This document shows, piece by piece, positions 35,143 through 43,096 of a stretch of 64,000 nucleotides of DNA (its first letter is position 1; each line of letters begins with the position of its first letter). The position numbers and the translations under genes are program-made. The notes beneath the pieces are model-generated. The model was given only the letters and a program-made list of their open reading frames with translations, had not been told where the DNA came from and ran no database searches. This stretch comes from an uncultured Acidimicrobiales bacterium. GTDB taxonomy: Bacteria > Actinomycetota > Acidimicrobiia > Acidimicrobiales > SHLQ01. The stretch covers positions 1 to 64,000 of the forward strand of contig CALLQB010000008.1 of NCBI GenBank assembly GCA_938015295.1. Reading direction: 5' to 3'.

Positions 35143-36114
35143 CTAACGTTCATCGAACAAGGCTCGGGCGGACAGCGCGGCGCCAATGGCCGCGGCATTG
35201 TCGCCGATTCCGCTTCCGGTGATCGTGGCTGGCGCACCAATCGTCATCTGCGACGCGTGGATTTCGGCGACCATCCGGCGCCACGGGGAACCAAGGCGTG
35301 AAGCGAATCCGCCACCGATGACCACGGCGTCGAGATCGATCAGCGTCGTAGCAGCTGTTATTGCGGTTGCTGTCGCTCGGGCCGCTTGCTGCAACAACTC
35401 GGTGGCGACGGCGTCGCCATTGGCCCATGCTTCAACCCAGATCGTCGATGTCATGCGAGACGATGCGGCGAGCTCGACAAGCTGGGTTGGACGACCGGAC
35501 GAGTGTTCGGCTCTCGCGAGCCGTTCGAGCGCTGCGCGACCGGCATACGCTTCGAGGTGGCCACGGCCTCCACACGAACAGGCGGCGACGGTGACCGCCG
35601 CTGCGCCGAGATGCGGCCTGTTGCCACCGCCAACCACAGCTACGTGGCCGATCTCTCCAGCGAGGCCACGGGTCGACCGTCGGAGGTTCCCGTCGAGAAC
35701 AAGCGCTCCACCTACACCGGTTCCGACCCACACCCCCAGAACATTGGATACCTCCTGGGCTGAGCCGAGGACCGTCTCGGCGTAGAGCGCCATGTTGACG
35801 TCGTTGTCGATCACCACCGGCCGCTGCAGCGTTTCCTGGAGGCGTTCAGCGACCTGAACTGGCCGGTCCCAGCCAGCAAGATTCACGGCGAGATCGACAG
35901 TTCCCTCGGAAATGGTGCCGGGTGCGCCGATGCCAACCCTGTCGGCCGTAGTGTCGGGGTCGAGTTTTTCGACCAGTCGCTCTATCTGACCGAGGACTGC
36001 CTCAGGGCCATCTTTGCTGGTCTTTGCCAGCGAACGACCGGTAACCTTGCCAGCTTGATCGACTCGGACACCCAAAATTTTGGTGCCACCGAGGTCGATA
36101 CCGAGTAGCTGCAG
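35143..36114 (-). CDS. ROK-family sugar kinase (glucokinase-like), CTG start
   Basis: A 323-residue ROK protein if it starts at CTG 36114, giving the essential N-terminal ATP-binding strand LLGIDLGGTKILGV. There is no in-frame ATG, GTG or TTG between the upstream stop at 36121 and the TTG at 36075, which would destroy this motif. AAGGG, about 9 bases before the CTG, supports it. The catalytic Asp lies in VVIDNDVNMALY and the zinc motif is CSCGGRGHLE. ROK members are glucokinases or related hexose/hexosamine kinases; substrate not resolved. It directly follows the gene at 36121, so coupling is likely. Confidence 0.8.
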   Translation of the reverse strand: MQLLGIDLGGTKILGVRVDQAGKVTGRSLAKTSKDGPEAVLGQIERLVEKLDPDTTADRVGIGAPGTISEGTVDLAVNLAGWDRPVQVAERLQETLQRPVVIDNDVNMALYAETVLGSAQEVSNVLGVWVGTGVGGALVLDGNLRRSTRGLAGEIGHVAVVGGGNRPHLGAAAVTVAACSCGGRGHLEAYAGRAALERLARAEHSSGRPTQLVELAASSRMTSTIWVEAWANGDAVATELLQQAARATATAITAATTLIDLDAVVIGGGFASRLGSPWRRMVAEIHASQMTIGAPATITGSGIGDNAAAIGAALSARALFDER

Positions 36115-36120
36115 GGGTGA

Positions 36121-36390
36121 TTACCCTTCGTCCTCGGGGTAGCCGAGGTCCCATTCGATGACGAGGTTTTCGCGTTCGGCGTCGCGGTTGACGCGTTCGC
36201 GGTTGCGACGAAACTGCGGATCGTGGGGCGGAAGCAAGAGCAACCGCGCCGCAAGGCGTTCGCGAAATCCGTCGATCAGGGCCTTGTCGCCGTAGTCGGA
36301 ACGAACGTCCCAATGGGGCACGGTTGGACCGAGATACACAATTTTCACACTACCGACTGGTGCCTGACGTTCGACGCCGATATCGCTCAT
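36121..36390 (-). CDS. Small conserved-looking protein of unknown function
   Basis: An 89-residue protein with an N-terminal beta-rich half (VGSVKIVYLGPTVPHWDV) and an Arg/Leu-rich helical middle, ending in acidic GYPEDEG. No family recognised. AGGAG stands 7 bases before ATG 36390. It ends 6 bases before the CTG of the ROK kinase and should share its transcript. Confidence 0.65.
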   Translation of the reverse strand: MSDIGVERQAPVGSVKIVYLGPTVPHWDVRSDYGDKALIDGFRERLAARLLLLPPHDPQFRRNRERVNRDAERENLVIEWDLGYPEDEG

Positions 36391-36517
36391 GCGGGTACTC
36401 CTCTTGAACTGCTGCTCAGCGCAGCGGTTACCTACAGCTGCTCAGACCAAGAACCATACCGGTTCGCCAGCCGGAAACGCTTGCCCGCCGCAGCTCAGAA
36501 CGGGTTAGCCAGGCCGA

Positions 36518-36847
36518 TCAGCCGACCTCGACGGTACCGGTGGCGTCAACTGCATCGACATCGGCCACCGGGGCGCCAGCCTTTGCAGCGACCCGGGCTG
36601 CCTTCGAAGCTGCCTTTGCGGCAACGACGTTGCGCTTGCGGATCAGACGGCGACGGGCGCGCTCGGATTCGCCACCCCAGACGCCATGGTCGATCTTGTT
36701 GGTGAGCGCGTACTCAAGGCAGTGCTCTTGTTTGGGGCATTGCCGGCAGATTCGCTGCGCTTTGATGACGCCTACGCCATCATTGGGAAAAAAGACTGCA
36801 GGGTCTTCGTGTGCACACAATCCGTGTGCCATCCAGTTGGTGTCCAT
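36518..36847 (-). CDS. WhiB-family iron-sulfur transcriptional regulator
   Basis: A 109-residue Wbl protein. Cys11, Cys34, Cys37 and Cys43 form the [4Fe-4S] ligand set, followed by the GVWGG turn and a basic DNA-binding tail (ERARRRLIRKR). The C terminus is Ala-rich. GGGAGG stands 6 bases before ATG 36847. A GGGAAC-N17-CGTC promoter about 35-60 bases upstream suggests control by the neighbouring ECF sigma factor. Wbl proteins govern stress, development and redox responses; the subfamily is not assigned. Confidence 0.92.
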   Translation of the reverse strand: MDTNWMAHGLCAHEDPAVFFPNDGVGVIKAQRICRQCPKQEHCLEYALTNKIDHGVWGGESERARRRLIRKRNVVAAKAASKAARVAAKAGAPVADVDAVDATGTVEVG

Positions 36848-36881
36848 AAGGGACCTCCCTCTAACGAGTTCCTGTACCTAT

Positions 36882-36908
36882 GACGTTCATAGTCACCAGA
36901 AAGTTCCC
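36882..36908 (-). promoter_or_regulatory. ECF sigma-E-type promoter upstream of whiB
   Basis: On the minus strand GGGAAC (36903-36908) is separated by exactly 17 bases from CGTC (36882-36885). This matches actinobacterial ECF sigma-E promoters and is nearly identical in sequence and spacing to the site before the sigma gene at 38.5 kb. Transcription would begin roughly 25-30 bases before the whiB ATG. Confidence 0.6.
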
Positions 36909-37079
36909 GTAAAGCTGTACTAACCAAACCCTAGGCGGGTTCATTGCAGTGGTGCGGCCATTTCTCGGGTCCTCAACACGACTGGCATCGGTTGGTAACA
37001 AATCTGGCTGAAATTGGCCGATTTCGTCATCTCTTCGTGACATATTCGTGACATCTGCAACATGGTCGTGACGCCCGTT
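36909..37079. other. Intergenic region with TCGTGAC repeats
   Basis: This gap between the anti-sigma gene and whiB has two direct copies of TTCGTGACAT (37034-37043 and 37045-37054) and a third GTCGTGAC at 37065-37072, all in the same orientation. No gene is seen. They could be regulator sites acting on the whiB promoter. Confidence 0.5.
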
Positions 37080-37955
37080 TCAGCGCAATCCGATCGTTTC
37101 GAGCAGCCCACGCGACGTGTTTCTTACGCGGTCAAGCCAACCGGATTCGGTTTCGGGCAGGTCGCTGGCCAGCGATTCCATCGCAGGTCCCGACGAAAGT
37201 GACCCCATGAGGGTGTAGGTGATGCCGTCGCGATCGACAACAAGTGTGTCGAAGTCGCCCTGTTGAAGGTGCCAGGCTTCGTCGCCCGCCATCTCCATGG
37301 TTTCGGCTTCAGGCATATCGTCAGATTTCACGAAACCGTCCTGACGGAACACCGAGATCATGCCGCCGTCACCATCGGCGTAGATCAGTTGGAGGACCTT
37401 GTCGTCGTTTTCGTAGGCACCCATCATGTCCATGGTCGCGGGTCCGAGGTCTTTCACCTCATCCATTGGCATCGGGTGAAATTCGTCGGTTGAGGCACCA
37501 TCTGGTTCGCCGGCGGCCATGGCTTCAAGCGCTTCTGCGTGGCGGTTGGCAAAGGCATCAAGTGCGGGAACCCGCTCGATAGCGCTGAATCCTGACCCGA
37601 AGCCGAGGACAAGCAGAAAAACTGCGGCAACGGCGACTGCTCGAGAAAGGTGTGATCCAAGGGAACGACGGCTGCCTTTGGCGACTCGGGCGCCTGACAG
37701 CGACGCCACATTTGGCGGCAAAACCGCAGCCGGGTCGGCGGTGCCCCGCTCGAGCATCGCTTCGAAGAATCCATCCGGCGGGTCAACCATCGGCAAATCG
37801 CGGAGCTGGGCTCGAACAACGGCGCGCTCGGCTAACTCAGCAGCCAGCGACGGCGAGTCTGCCAGCGCCGCATCAACACGCGCTTGCTCGCTGGCATCGA
37901 GTTCGCCGTCGAGGTAGGCGTCGAGTAGTTCTTGGGGGTGCAGTTGGTCGCTCAC
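37080..37955 (-). CDS. Membrane anti-sigma factor (RseA-like)
   Basis: A 291-residue protein. The first 75 residues resemble an anti-sigma domain (HPQELLDAYLDGELDASEQARV) but lack the HxxxCxxC zinc motif. One membrane segment lies near residues 108-127 (AVAVAAVFLLVLGFGSGFSA), then an acidic extracytoplasmic domain with a Met/Asp-rich stretch that could bind a partner. Its ATG overlaps the stop of the sigma gene by 4 bases, so the two are made together, as expected for a sigma/anti-sigma pair. Confidence 0.8.
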   Translation of the reverse strand: MSDQLHPQELLDAYLDGELDASEQARVDAALADSPSLAAELAERAVVRAQLRDLPMVDPPDGFFEAMLERGTADPAAVLPPNVASLSGARVAKGSRRSLGSHLSRAVAVAAVFLLVLGFGSGFSAIERVPALDAFANRHAEALEAMAAGEPDGASTDEFHPMPMDEVKDLGPATMDMMGAYENDDKVLQLIYADGDGGMISVFRQDGFVKSDDMPEAETMEMAGDEAWHLQQGDFDTLVVDRDGITYTLMGSLSSGPAMESLASDLPETESGWLDRVRNTSRGLLETIGLR

Positions 37956-38482
37956 TGATCGTGCTCCGCAGCAAGGAGCGGCTTCAGTCGGGACCGGCCG
38001 CGGTGAATTCGGCTTCGAACAGTGCCGACGGGTACGCCGAGTTGCTCGGAGATCTCGTCGTAGGTGAGCCCAACAACGTCACACATGACGACAGCGGCCC
38101 GGTAGTCATCCGGCAGTGTCAGCAGTGCGTCTTGGACATGCTGGGGCAACATCGTCATGTCGAGCGACTCGTCGGCGCCGGGAGCGCCTATCAGTACCCG
38201 GTCGGGCTCGTCGGGTAGGGCTTCTTCGGGCCGACGTTTCTTCTTCCTGACGTTGTCGAGGAACGCGTTGGTCGTGATGCGACTCAACCAACCGTTGAGA
38301 TTGCCTGGCTGGTAGTTCACCAACCCTCGTTCGACTCGAAGCAACACGTCTTGCACCAGATCCTGGGTGTCGTCATGGTTTCCGGTGAGGCGGTACGCCA
38401 CCGTGTAAAGGAACCGCCCGTGATCACGTGCGATGTCTTCCCAGGTAGGTGCCACCTCATCAGATGGCTGGTTTTCGGTCAC
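37952..38482 (-). CDS. ECF-type RNA polymerase sigma factor
   Basis: A 176-residue ECF sigma factor. Region 2 holds FLYTVAYRLTGNHDDTQDLVQDVLLRV with the core-binding and -10 reading helices. Region 4 holds LLTLPDDYRAAVVMCDVVGLTYDEIS and GVPVGTVRSRIHRGRSRL for -35 recognition. With its coupled membrane anti-sigma factor and nearby tatA it resembles the mycobacterial sigE-rseA-htrA-tat locus. A GGGAAC-N17-CGTT site just upstream suggests autoregulation. GTG 38482 has TAGG about 6 bases before it. Confidence 0.92.
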   Translation of the reverse strand: MTENQPSDEVAPTWEDIARDHGRFLYTVAYRLTGNHDDTQDLVQDVLLRVERGLVNYQPGNLNGWLSRITTNAFLDNVRKKKRRPEEALPDEPDRVLIGAPGADESLDMTMLPQHVQDALLTLPDDYRAAVVMCDVVGLTYDEISEQLGVPVGTVRSRIHRGRSRLKPLLAAEHDQ

Positions 38483-38495
38483 CAGTTACCTACCG

Positions 38496-38522
38496 AACGA
38501 CAGAACTGTCCGCTGAGTTCCC
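38496..38522 (-). promoter_or_regulatory. ECF sigma-E-type promoter of the sigma factor gene
   Basis: On the minus strand GGGAAC (38517-38522) is followed after exactly 17 bases by CGTT (38496-38499). The expected start of transcription would leave a leader of only about 7 bases before GTG 38482. The match to the site before whiB implies positive autoregulation. Confidence 0.6.
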
Positions 38523-38575
38523 GACATGCAGACTTTTTTCTTGGGCTAGCGAAAGAGTAGCCCGAGCGGCGCGTG

Positions 38576-38743
38576 CTAGGCGCTGGTCTCGTCGTCGTCG
38601 TCCATGCCTTTTTCGACGCCATCCTTGAATTCCTTCTGTGCCTGGCCGAGTGAACGCGCCAGTTTCGGAAGTTGACTGCCGCCGAAGACAAGCAGTACGA
38701 CCACGAGGATGATGATGAGCTCTGGTGTTCCGAGTGATCCCAT
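38576..38743 (-). CDS. tatA: Sec-independent translocase subunit TatA
   Basis: A 55-residue TatA/E protein, a pore component of twin-arginine export. The short N-terminal membrane helix (ELIIILVVVLLVFGGSQLPKLA) ends in the FG-x-x-x-LP hinge typical of TatA, then an amphipathic helix SLGQAQKEFKDGVEKGM and an acidic end. ATG 38743 has TACCCT ending 7 bases upstream. It is not coupled to the sigma operon, but the adjacency recalls sigE-tatB in mycobacteria. No tatC is in the window. Confidence 0.9.
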   Translation of the reverse strand: MGSLGTPELIIILVVVLLVFGGSQLPKLARSLGQAQKEFKDGVEKGMDDDDETSA

Positions 38744-38829
38744 GGGTTACAGGGTACCCAAAGCGGGCGTGTGTTTGTCACCGGATTGCACTGGCGACAG
38801 ACAACTTCTGGTGACCGTCTGGTGAGCGG

Positions 38830-39126
38830 TCAGTTGTTTTGCATGATCACCGCAGGCTCAGCGGCGGTGATCGCCGCACGGGCAAGCGCACGTTGACGAC
38901 GGATGCGGCGCCGTTCGCGCTCGCTCATCCCACCCCAGATGCCGAACTTTTCACCATTTTGCAGGGCAAATTCGAGGCAATCTTCGCGCACGACACAGCC
39001 GCGGCAGACTTCTTTGGCTTCGCGTGTAGATGCACCGCGTTCGGGGAAGAAGAGGTCGGGGTCAACACCGAGGCAGTTCGAGAACTCCTGCCAGGAGGTA
39101 TCAAGATCAGGTTTGGCGAGACGCAT
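38830..39126 (-). CDS. Second WhiB-family regulator
   Basis: A 98-residue Wbl protein with Cys18, Cys41, Cys44 and Cys50 as iron-sulfur ligands, the GIWGG turn and a basic SERERRRIRRQR tail. It is compact, like WhiB1 or WhiB2, and clearly a different member from the one at 36.5 kb. GGAGGAG stands 8 bases before ATG 39126; a longer frame to 39240 lacks such a site. Upstream are two palindromes shared with the hisD side. Confidence 0.9.
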   Translation of the reverse strand: MRLAKPDLDTSWQEFSNCLGVDPDLFFPERGASTREAKEVCRGCVVREDCLEFALQNGEKFGIWGGMSERERRRIRRQRALARAAITAAEPAVIMQNN

Positions 39127-39238
39127 AGTGCAATCTCCTCCGGGAAATCTGTGGGGCGTATGTGGGGGCAACCATTGCGGAAAAGCCAGCGGCGTAATTA
39201 CACCATTGTGATTGCTGCTTGTCCAGCGGGAACTAGCC

Positions 39239-39293
39239 AAACTTCAAGAAGTTTTGTTCATATGAGAACTTCGACCGCGCGAACTGTTCGCGC
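39239..39293. promoter_or_regulatory. Two palindromes between whiB and hisD
   Basis: AAACTTC-AA-GAAGTTT (39239-39254) and GCGCGAA-CTG-TTCGCGC (39277-39293) are perfect inverted repeats in the region between the divergent whiB and hisD genes. Either could be an operator. The second does not have the spacing of the actinobacterial LexA box. Confidence 0.45.
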
Positions 39294-39364
39294 GCCCGGA
39301 GAAGCCATCAGAGAACCTGCGCCACAGGTTGCTTTCGCAGCGGTCAACACGGAAGGGTAAGGAG

Positions 39365-40708
39365 GTGCTGAAGCAACAAACCTGGGCCACTATCGCCGAC
39401 GACGAGAAAGCCTGGCTCCTCCAACGGGGCCATGCTCACGAAGTCGCTACCGACCTCGAATCCGCCATTCGAGCATTGGTCGACGATGTCCGGTCGCGCG
39501 GTGATGCAGCGTTGTGTGAAGCCTTACACACCTTCGATGGGGTCGACGTCGACGCTGCCGGACTGCAGGTCACACCGGCTGAGTTCGCCGCTGCATCGGA
39601 CCAGGTCAGCGCCGCACTCCGGGCCGCTATTCAGCAAATGATTGCCAACATCACGTCTTTCAACACCGCCCTCGCCGCTCGTCGCAGCAGCTGGACTGAG
39701 GAGATTGCTCCCGGCCATATCGTTGGCGAAACGATCGGCCCTGTGGCCTCAGCTGCCGTCTTTTGCCCGAGCGGCAAGGCCAGTTACCCATCGGTACTCG
39801 CACAGGTGGCCACCGCTGCCGTTGTCGCTGGCGTTCCCGAACTCGTTGTGCTGGTGCCACCGGCGCCCGGCGGCGATGGCTATATCGACCCCGCAGTCCT
39901 TGTGGTTGCCCAGGAACTGGGCCTCGAGCGCGTCTACCGGGTCAACGGACCAGCAGGCATCGCTGCTGCGGCATTCGGCACCGAGACCATCCCCCAGGTC
40001 GGCACCATCATCGGCCCCGGCAGCCCTGCGGTGGCGATCGCACAGCTCGAGGTGCGCCGCTACGGGGTGAACTCGGTAGTGCTTGGCCCCTCCGAGAGCC
40101 TCATCATCGCCGACAGCTCGGCCGATCCAGTGCTCTTGGCCGCCGACCTTCTCAACGAGGCCGAACACGGCACAGACTCCACGGTGTTGTTGGTGACACC
40201 CGATACCGACCTCGTTGCGGCAACCGATGTTCAGCTCGAAATCCAAGCCGCCGATCTGCCCGCCGAACGACGCGAAGCCGTCATCGCCGCGCTCAGCTCA
40301 AACGGCGGTGCCGTCATCGTCGACGATCTCGACACCGCCTTTGACGTCGCAAACTGGTTCGCCTCCGAGCATCTCCAACTTGCGATTGCTGACCCTTGGG
40401 CAGCCGTCGACCGCATCACCGACGCCGGCGAGATTCTTGTGGGCCAGACCACTCCCCTCTCAGCCGGCAATTTCGCTATCGGCGCACCCGCTGCGCTGCC
40501 GACTGGCGGTTTTGCCAAACATGCTTCAGGCGTCACGGTCGAGTCGTTCCAGAAGGCGTCGTCGATCGGCCACGTGTCCGACACGGCCCTCGACGCGATC
40601 GCCACAACAACCGTGGTGTTGGCCGAGCACGAGGGATTCCCGGCACACGCAAATGCCATCCGAATCCGGGGAAAAGGGCACCAAAGGGAAGGGGTTAGCG
40701 ACGCTTGA
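39365..40708 (+). CDS. hisD: Histidinol dehydrogenase
   Basis: A 447-residue HisD, which oxidises L-histidinol to L-histidine with 2 NAD+. The signature VGETIGPVASAAVFCPSGKASYPS, the GPGSPAVAIAQ segment, EAEHGTDS and the catalytic FASEHLQL (Glu-His pair) are intact. GTG 39365 has GGAAGG 8 bases upstream. No other his gene follows; the next gene overlaps its stop (TGATG), so HisD is coupled to a LOG-like protein. Confidence 0.92.
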   Translation: MLKQQTWATIADDEKAWLLQRGHAHEVATDLESAIRALVDDVRSRGDAALCEALHTFDGVDVDAAGLQVTPAEFAAASDQVSAALRAAIQQMIANITSFNTALAARRSSWTEEIAPGHIVGETIGPVASAAVFCPSGKASYPSVLAQVATAAVVAGVPELVVLVPPAPGGDGYIDPAVLVVAQELGLERVYRVNGPAGIAAAAFGTETIPQVGTIIGPGSPAVAIAQLEVRRYGVNSVVLGPSESLIIADSSADPVLLAADLLNEAEHGTDSTVLLVTPDTDLVAATDVQLEIQAADLPAERREAVIAALSSNGGAVIVDDLDTAFDVANWFASEHLQLAIADPWAAVDRITDAGEILVGQTTPLSAGNFAIGAPAALPTGGFAKHASGVTVESFQKASSIGHVSDTALDAIATTTVVLAEHEGFPAHANAIRIRGKGHQREGVSDA

Positions 40709-41856
40709 TGTTTGCGCTCCACACCATCGAAGAACTCGAACACCACCTGCAAAAACACGGCGACCTTGAGTGTGTCGTGCTGCAGGGCATCAATTTCCAA
40801 GGCCCGGGCCTCGACAACCAATCGCTCGAGCGCGGCCTTGCGGTGAGTTGGGCCGGCGCCACGGTCCTCGGCGGATCCGTCCCACCGCAGCTCCAACGCC
40901 ACATGGTCGATACCGGCGCACTGCTGTTCCCGAAACCACCGAGTCTGCCGTTTCTTCCCTACCGGCCGTATCTCTACACAATCGACGAACTGATGGACGG
41001 CTTTGTGCCCGGCGACAACACGTCGCTCACCCAAACCACCGACTACAAGATCTACGAATTCGCGCAACAACTCCGGGCGCCCGGCACCACACCCGCCGCC
41101 CACCCATCGGTGTTGGGTGCACTCCTTCAACGGCTCCACGACCACGCCATCGACGATGCGTTGGCCGATTTCCTCGTTGCACACGACCGGGTCGTCGCAG
41201 TGATGGGCGGACATGCTCTACAACGCGGCGAGAAGGCGTATCTCGACGCTGCAGAACTCGGTCGACAACTGACCCGGTCGGGGTACCTCGTCACCAGCGG
41301 CGGTGGCCCAGGCGCAATGGAAGCCGCAAACCTAGGAGCCTGGCTCGCCCCGCAGGCCGACGATGCCCTTGCCGAGGCAATCGCCATGCTGACGCCCGAA
41401 AGCGACTACCGCACAGCTGCTTACCTCGACCTCGGTTTCGCTGTGCGCGAACAGTTCGCCGATGGCGCCGACAGTCTGGCGGTGCCCACCTGGTTCTACG
41501 GCCACGAACCCACCAATCAGTTCGCCACCCACGTCGCCAAATACTTCTCCAACAGCATCCGCGAAGACGGCTTGCTTGCGCTCGCTAGCCACGGCGTGGT
41601 GTTCACGCCCGGATCGGCCGGCACGGTCCAGGAGGTGTTCCAGGATGCCACCCAGAACCACTACGGCACGTTCGCACTCACCAGCCCGATGGTCTTTCTG
41701 GGCACCGAGTTCTGGACACACACGCTTCCCGTGGTGCCGCTACTGACGAAACTTGCCGGCGACCGGCAGTACGCCGAGCTCATCGGTATTGTCGACACAC
41801 CAGCAGAAGCGCTGGCGTTTCTCGCCAGTCACCCACCGGTGCCATCGAACGGCTAA
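40708..41856 (+). CDS. LOG-like Rossmann-fold nucleotide-binding protein
   Basis: A 382-residue protein. The C-terminal half has the LOG/lysine decarboxylase-like fold: VAVMGGHAL, then TSGGGPGAMEAANLGAWL and PGSAGTVQEVFQD in place of the usual PGGxGTxxE. The N-terminal 150 residues are an unusual extension that I do not recognise. LOG proteins cleave cytokinin-type nucleoside monophosphates, but longer relatives are uncharacterised. ATG 40708 overlaps the hisD stop by 1 base. Confidence 0.75.
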   Translation: MFALHTIEELEHHLQKHGDLECVVLQGINFQGPGLDNQSLERGLAVSWAGATVLGGSVPPQLQRHMVDTGALLFPKPPSLPFLPYRPYLYTIDELMDGFVPGDNTSLTQTTDYKIYEFAQQLRAPGTTPAAHPSVLGALLQRLHDHAIDDALADFLVAHDRVVAVMGGHALQRGEKAYLDAAELGRQLTRSGYLVTSGGGPGAMEAANLGAWLAPQADDALAEAIAMLTPESDYRTAAYLDLGFAVREQFADGADSLAVPTWFYGHEPTNQFATHVAKYFSNSIREDGLLALASHGVVFTPGSAGTVQEVFQDATQNHYGTFALTSPMVFLGTEFWTHTLPVVPLLTKLAGDRQYAELIGIVDTPAEALAFLASHPPVPSNG

Positions 41857-41865
41857 TGCTCCCCG

Positions 41866-43095
41866 CTATCGCGGCCGCACAACACCCAGAAACGCTTCCT
41901 CGCCCGGCGAGTCAAAGGTGCTGCTGATGCCCTCAGAGCAGCCGTAGTCGGGGTTCACTAGGTCGAATATTTGCCCATCGTCTCGGTCACGACACCACTG
42001 ATACCGCTGGGCGTCGCCAAAGAGGATGCCCGCTACGCCGCTGGCCAAGGCAGCCTCGGCGTCGCTTCGAATATCGTCCGCCGACACCGGATTGTCGGGA
42101 GAATGCAAACATCCCGGCCACCGCGGACCCAATTGGTAGTAGCGAGACTCGGCGAGAATCACGGGTTTGGAAGTGGCGGCAATGACCGGACGCAACTTGT
42201 CCTGCATCGACGATGCATCCTGACAATGCCCAGTCTGCACCGCCCCCGCGTCGACGTAGTCACGATCGAGAAGTTGGTCGTAGTTCGCCACGCCGGCACC
42301 GGTATGAAACGCCACCGGTTGGTTCGCTCCACCAGCCCTAATGCCCTGCTCGAGCCGTTGGGTTATGCCCTCGAGAATGTCCTGTGGATTGCCGGCCACA
42401 CACGACTCTTCGAACGGCAGGTCACCACCCAACACCCAATAGTCAAGTGCAGGATGGTCAAACGATCTGCCCACCTCCGTGCCATAGGCGAGCGCGTTGT
42501 CGACCGTGATGCCTGCGGTCTTGCAAGAGTTTGCCTTCGCCCAAGCGGCGACCAGGCCAACCCGCAGGTGCCGCCGATGCGCCTCGTCAAGAATGAAGTT
42601 GATGCGATTGGTGTAGCTCGGCGTCAGCGACACCGTTTCGTCGTCGCCGATCACCGCGATTGTCCCGTCGGTGCCAGGAACTTCGAACCTATACAGATTG
42701 CTGCCCCCAAACGGCAGCGCAAGAAACCAAAAGCCACTGAACCCCGACACATACACGTGGTCGAGATAGGCCACGATCTCGGCCTCGGTCGCCAGGTACG
42801 CCATCTCCCAAGCGGTGTCGTACGCCGGAACGACCGGAGGGTCGAGCCGGACATACTCGGGGAGCGTGGTCGGGGGAATCGTTTCCTCGATGGCAGGCTG
42901 CGGGTCTACGGTTTCGCGAGGGGTCGAGTTCGGCGAACCGGTCGAGGTCGGTACCGGAACCGACAGCTCGACCACGTCGAGGGCTTCGGTGTTCTCTGTT
43001 GCTGCGTTAGGCGAACTGTTTGTCGCTCCACATGCAGAAGCAACGAGCGCGCCACTGGCAAAAAGAATGGCCACCGCGCGACCGCTTCGACGCAT
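41866..43095 (-). CDS. Lipoprotein with apiosidase-like (DUF4038) TIM-barrel domain
   Basis: A 409-residue predicted lipoprotein: signal peptide with ASAC lipobox (Cys22), a Ser/Thr/Pro linker to about residue 75, then a barrel domain. The first barrel blocks (DTAWEMAYLATEAEIVAYLDH, FSGFWFLALPFGGSNLYRF) resemble the DUF4038/apiosidase-like glycosidase family. LPFEESCV and AESRYYQLGPRW could hold the acidic residues. ATG 43095 lies 1 base after the TGA of the upstream SGNH gene, so the two are coupled. Surface polysaccharide processing is inferred. Confidence 0.65.
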   Translation of the reverse strand: MRRSGRAVAILFASGALVASACGATNSSPNAATENTEALDVVELSVPVPTSTGSPNSTPRETVDPQPAIEETIPPTTLPEYVRLDPPVVPAYDTAWEMAYLATEAEIVAYLDHVYVSGFSGFWFLALPFGGSNLYRFEVPGTDGTIAVIGDDETVSLTPSYTNRINFILDEAHRRHLRVGLVAAWAKANSCKTAGITVDNALAYGTEVGRSFDHPALDYWVLGGDLPFEESCVAGNPQDILEGITQRLEQGIRAGGANQPVAFHTGAGVANYDQLLDRDYVDAGAVQTGHCQDASSMQDKLRPVIAATSKPVILAESRYYQLGPRWPGCLHSPDNPVSADDIRSDAEAALASGVAGILFGDAQRYQWCRDRDDGQIFDLVNPDYGCSEGISSTFDSPGEEAFLGVVRPR

Positions 43096-43096
43096 C

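Noticed and set aside
39277-39293. Possible LexA/SOS box in GCGCGAACTGTTCGCGC
   Set aside because: The spacing between GAAC and GTTC is 1 base rather than the 4 of the actinobacterial SOS box.
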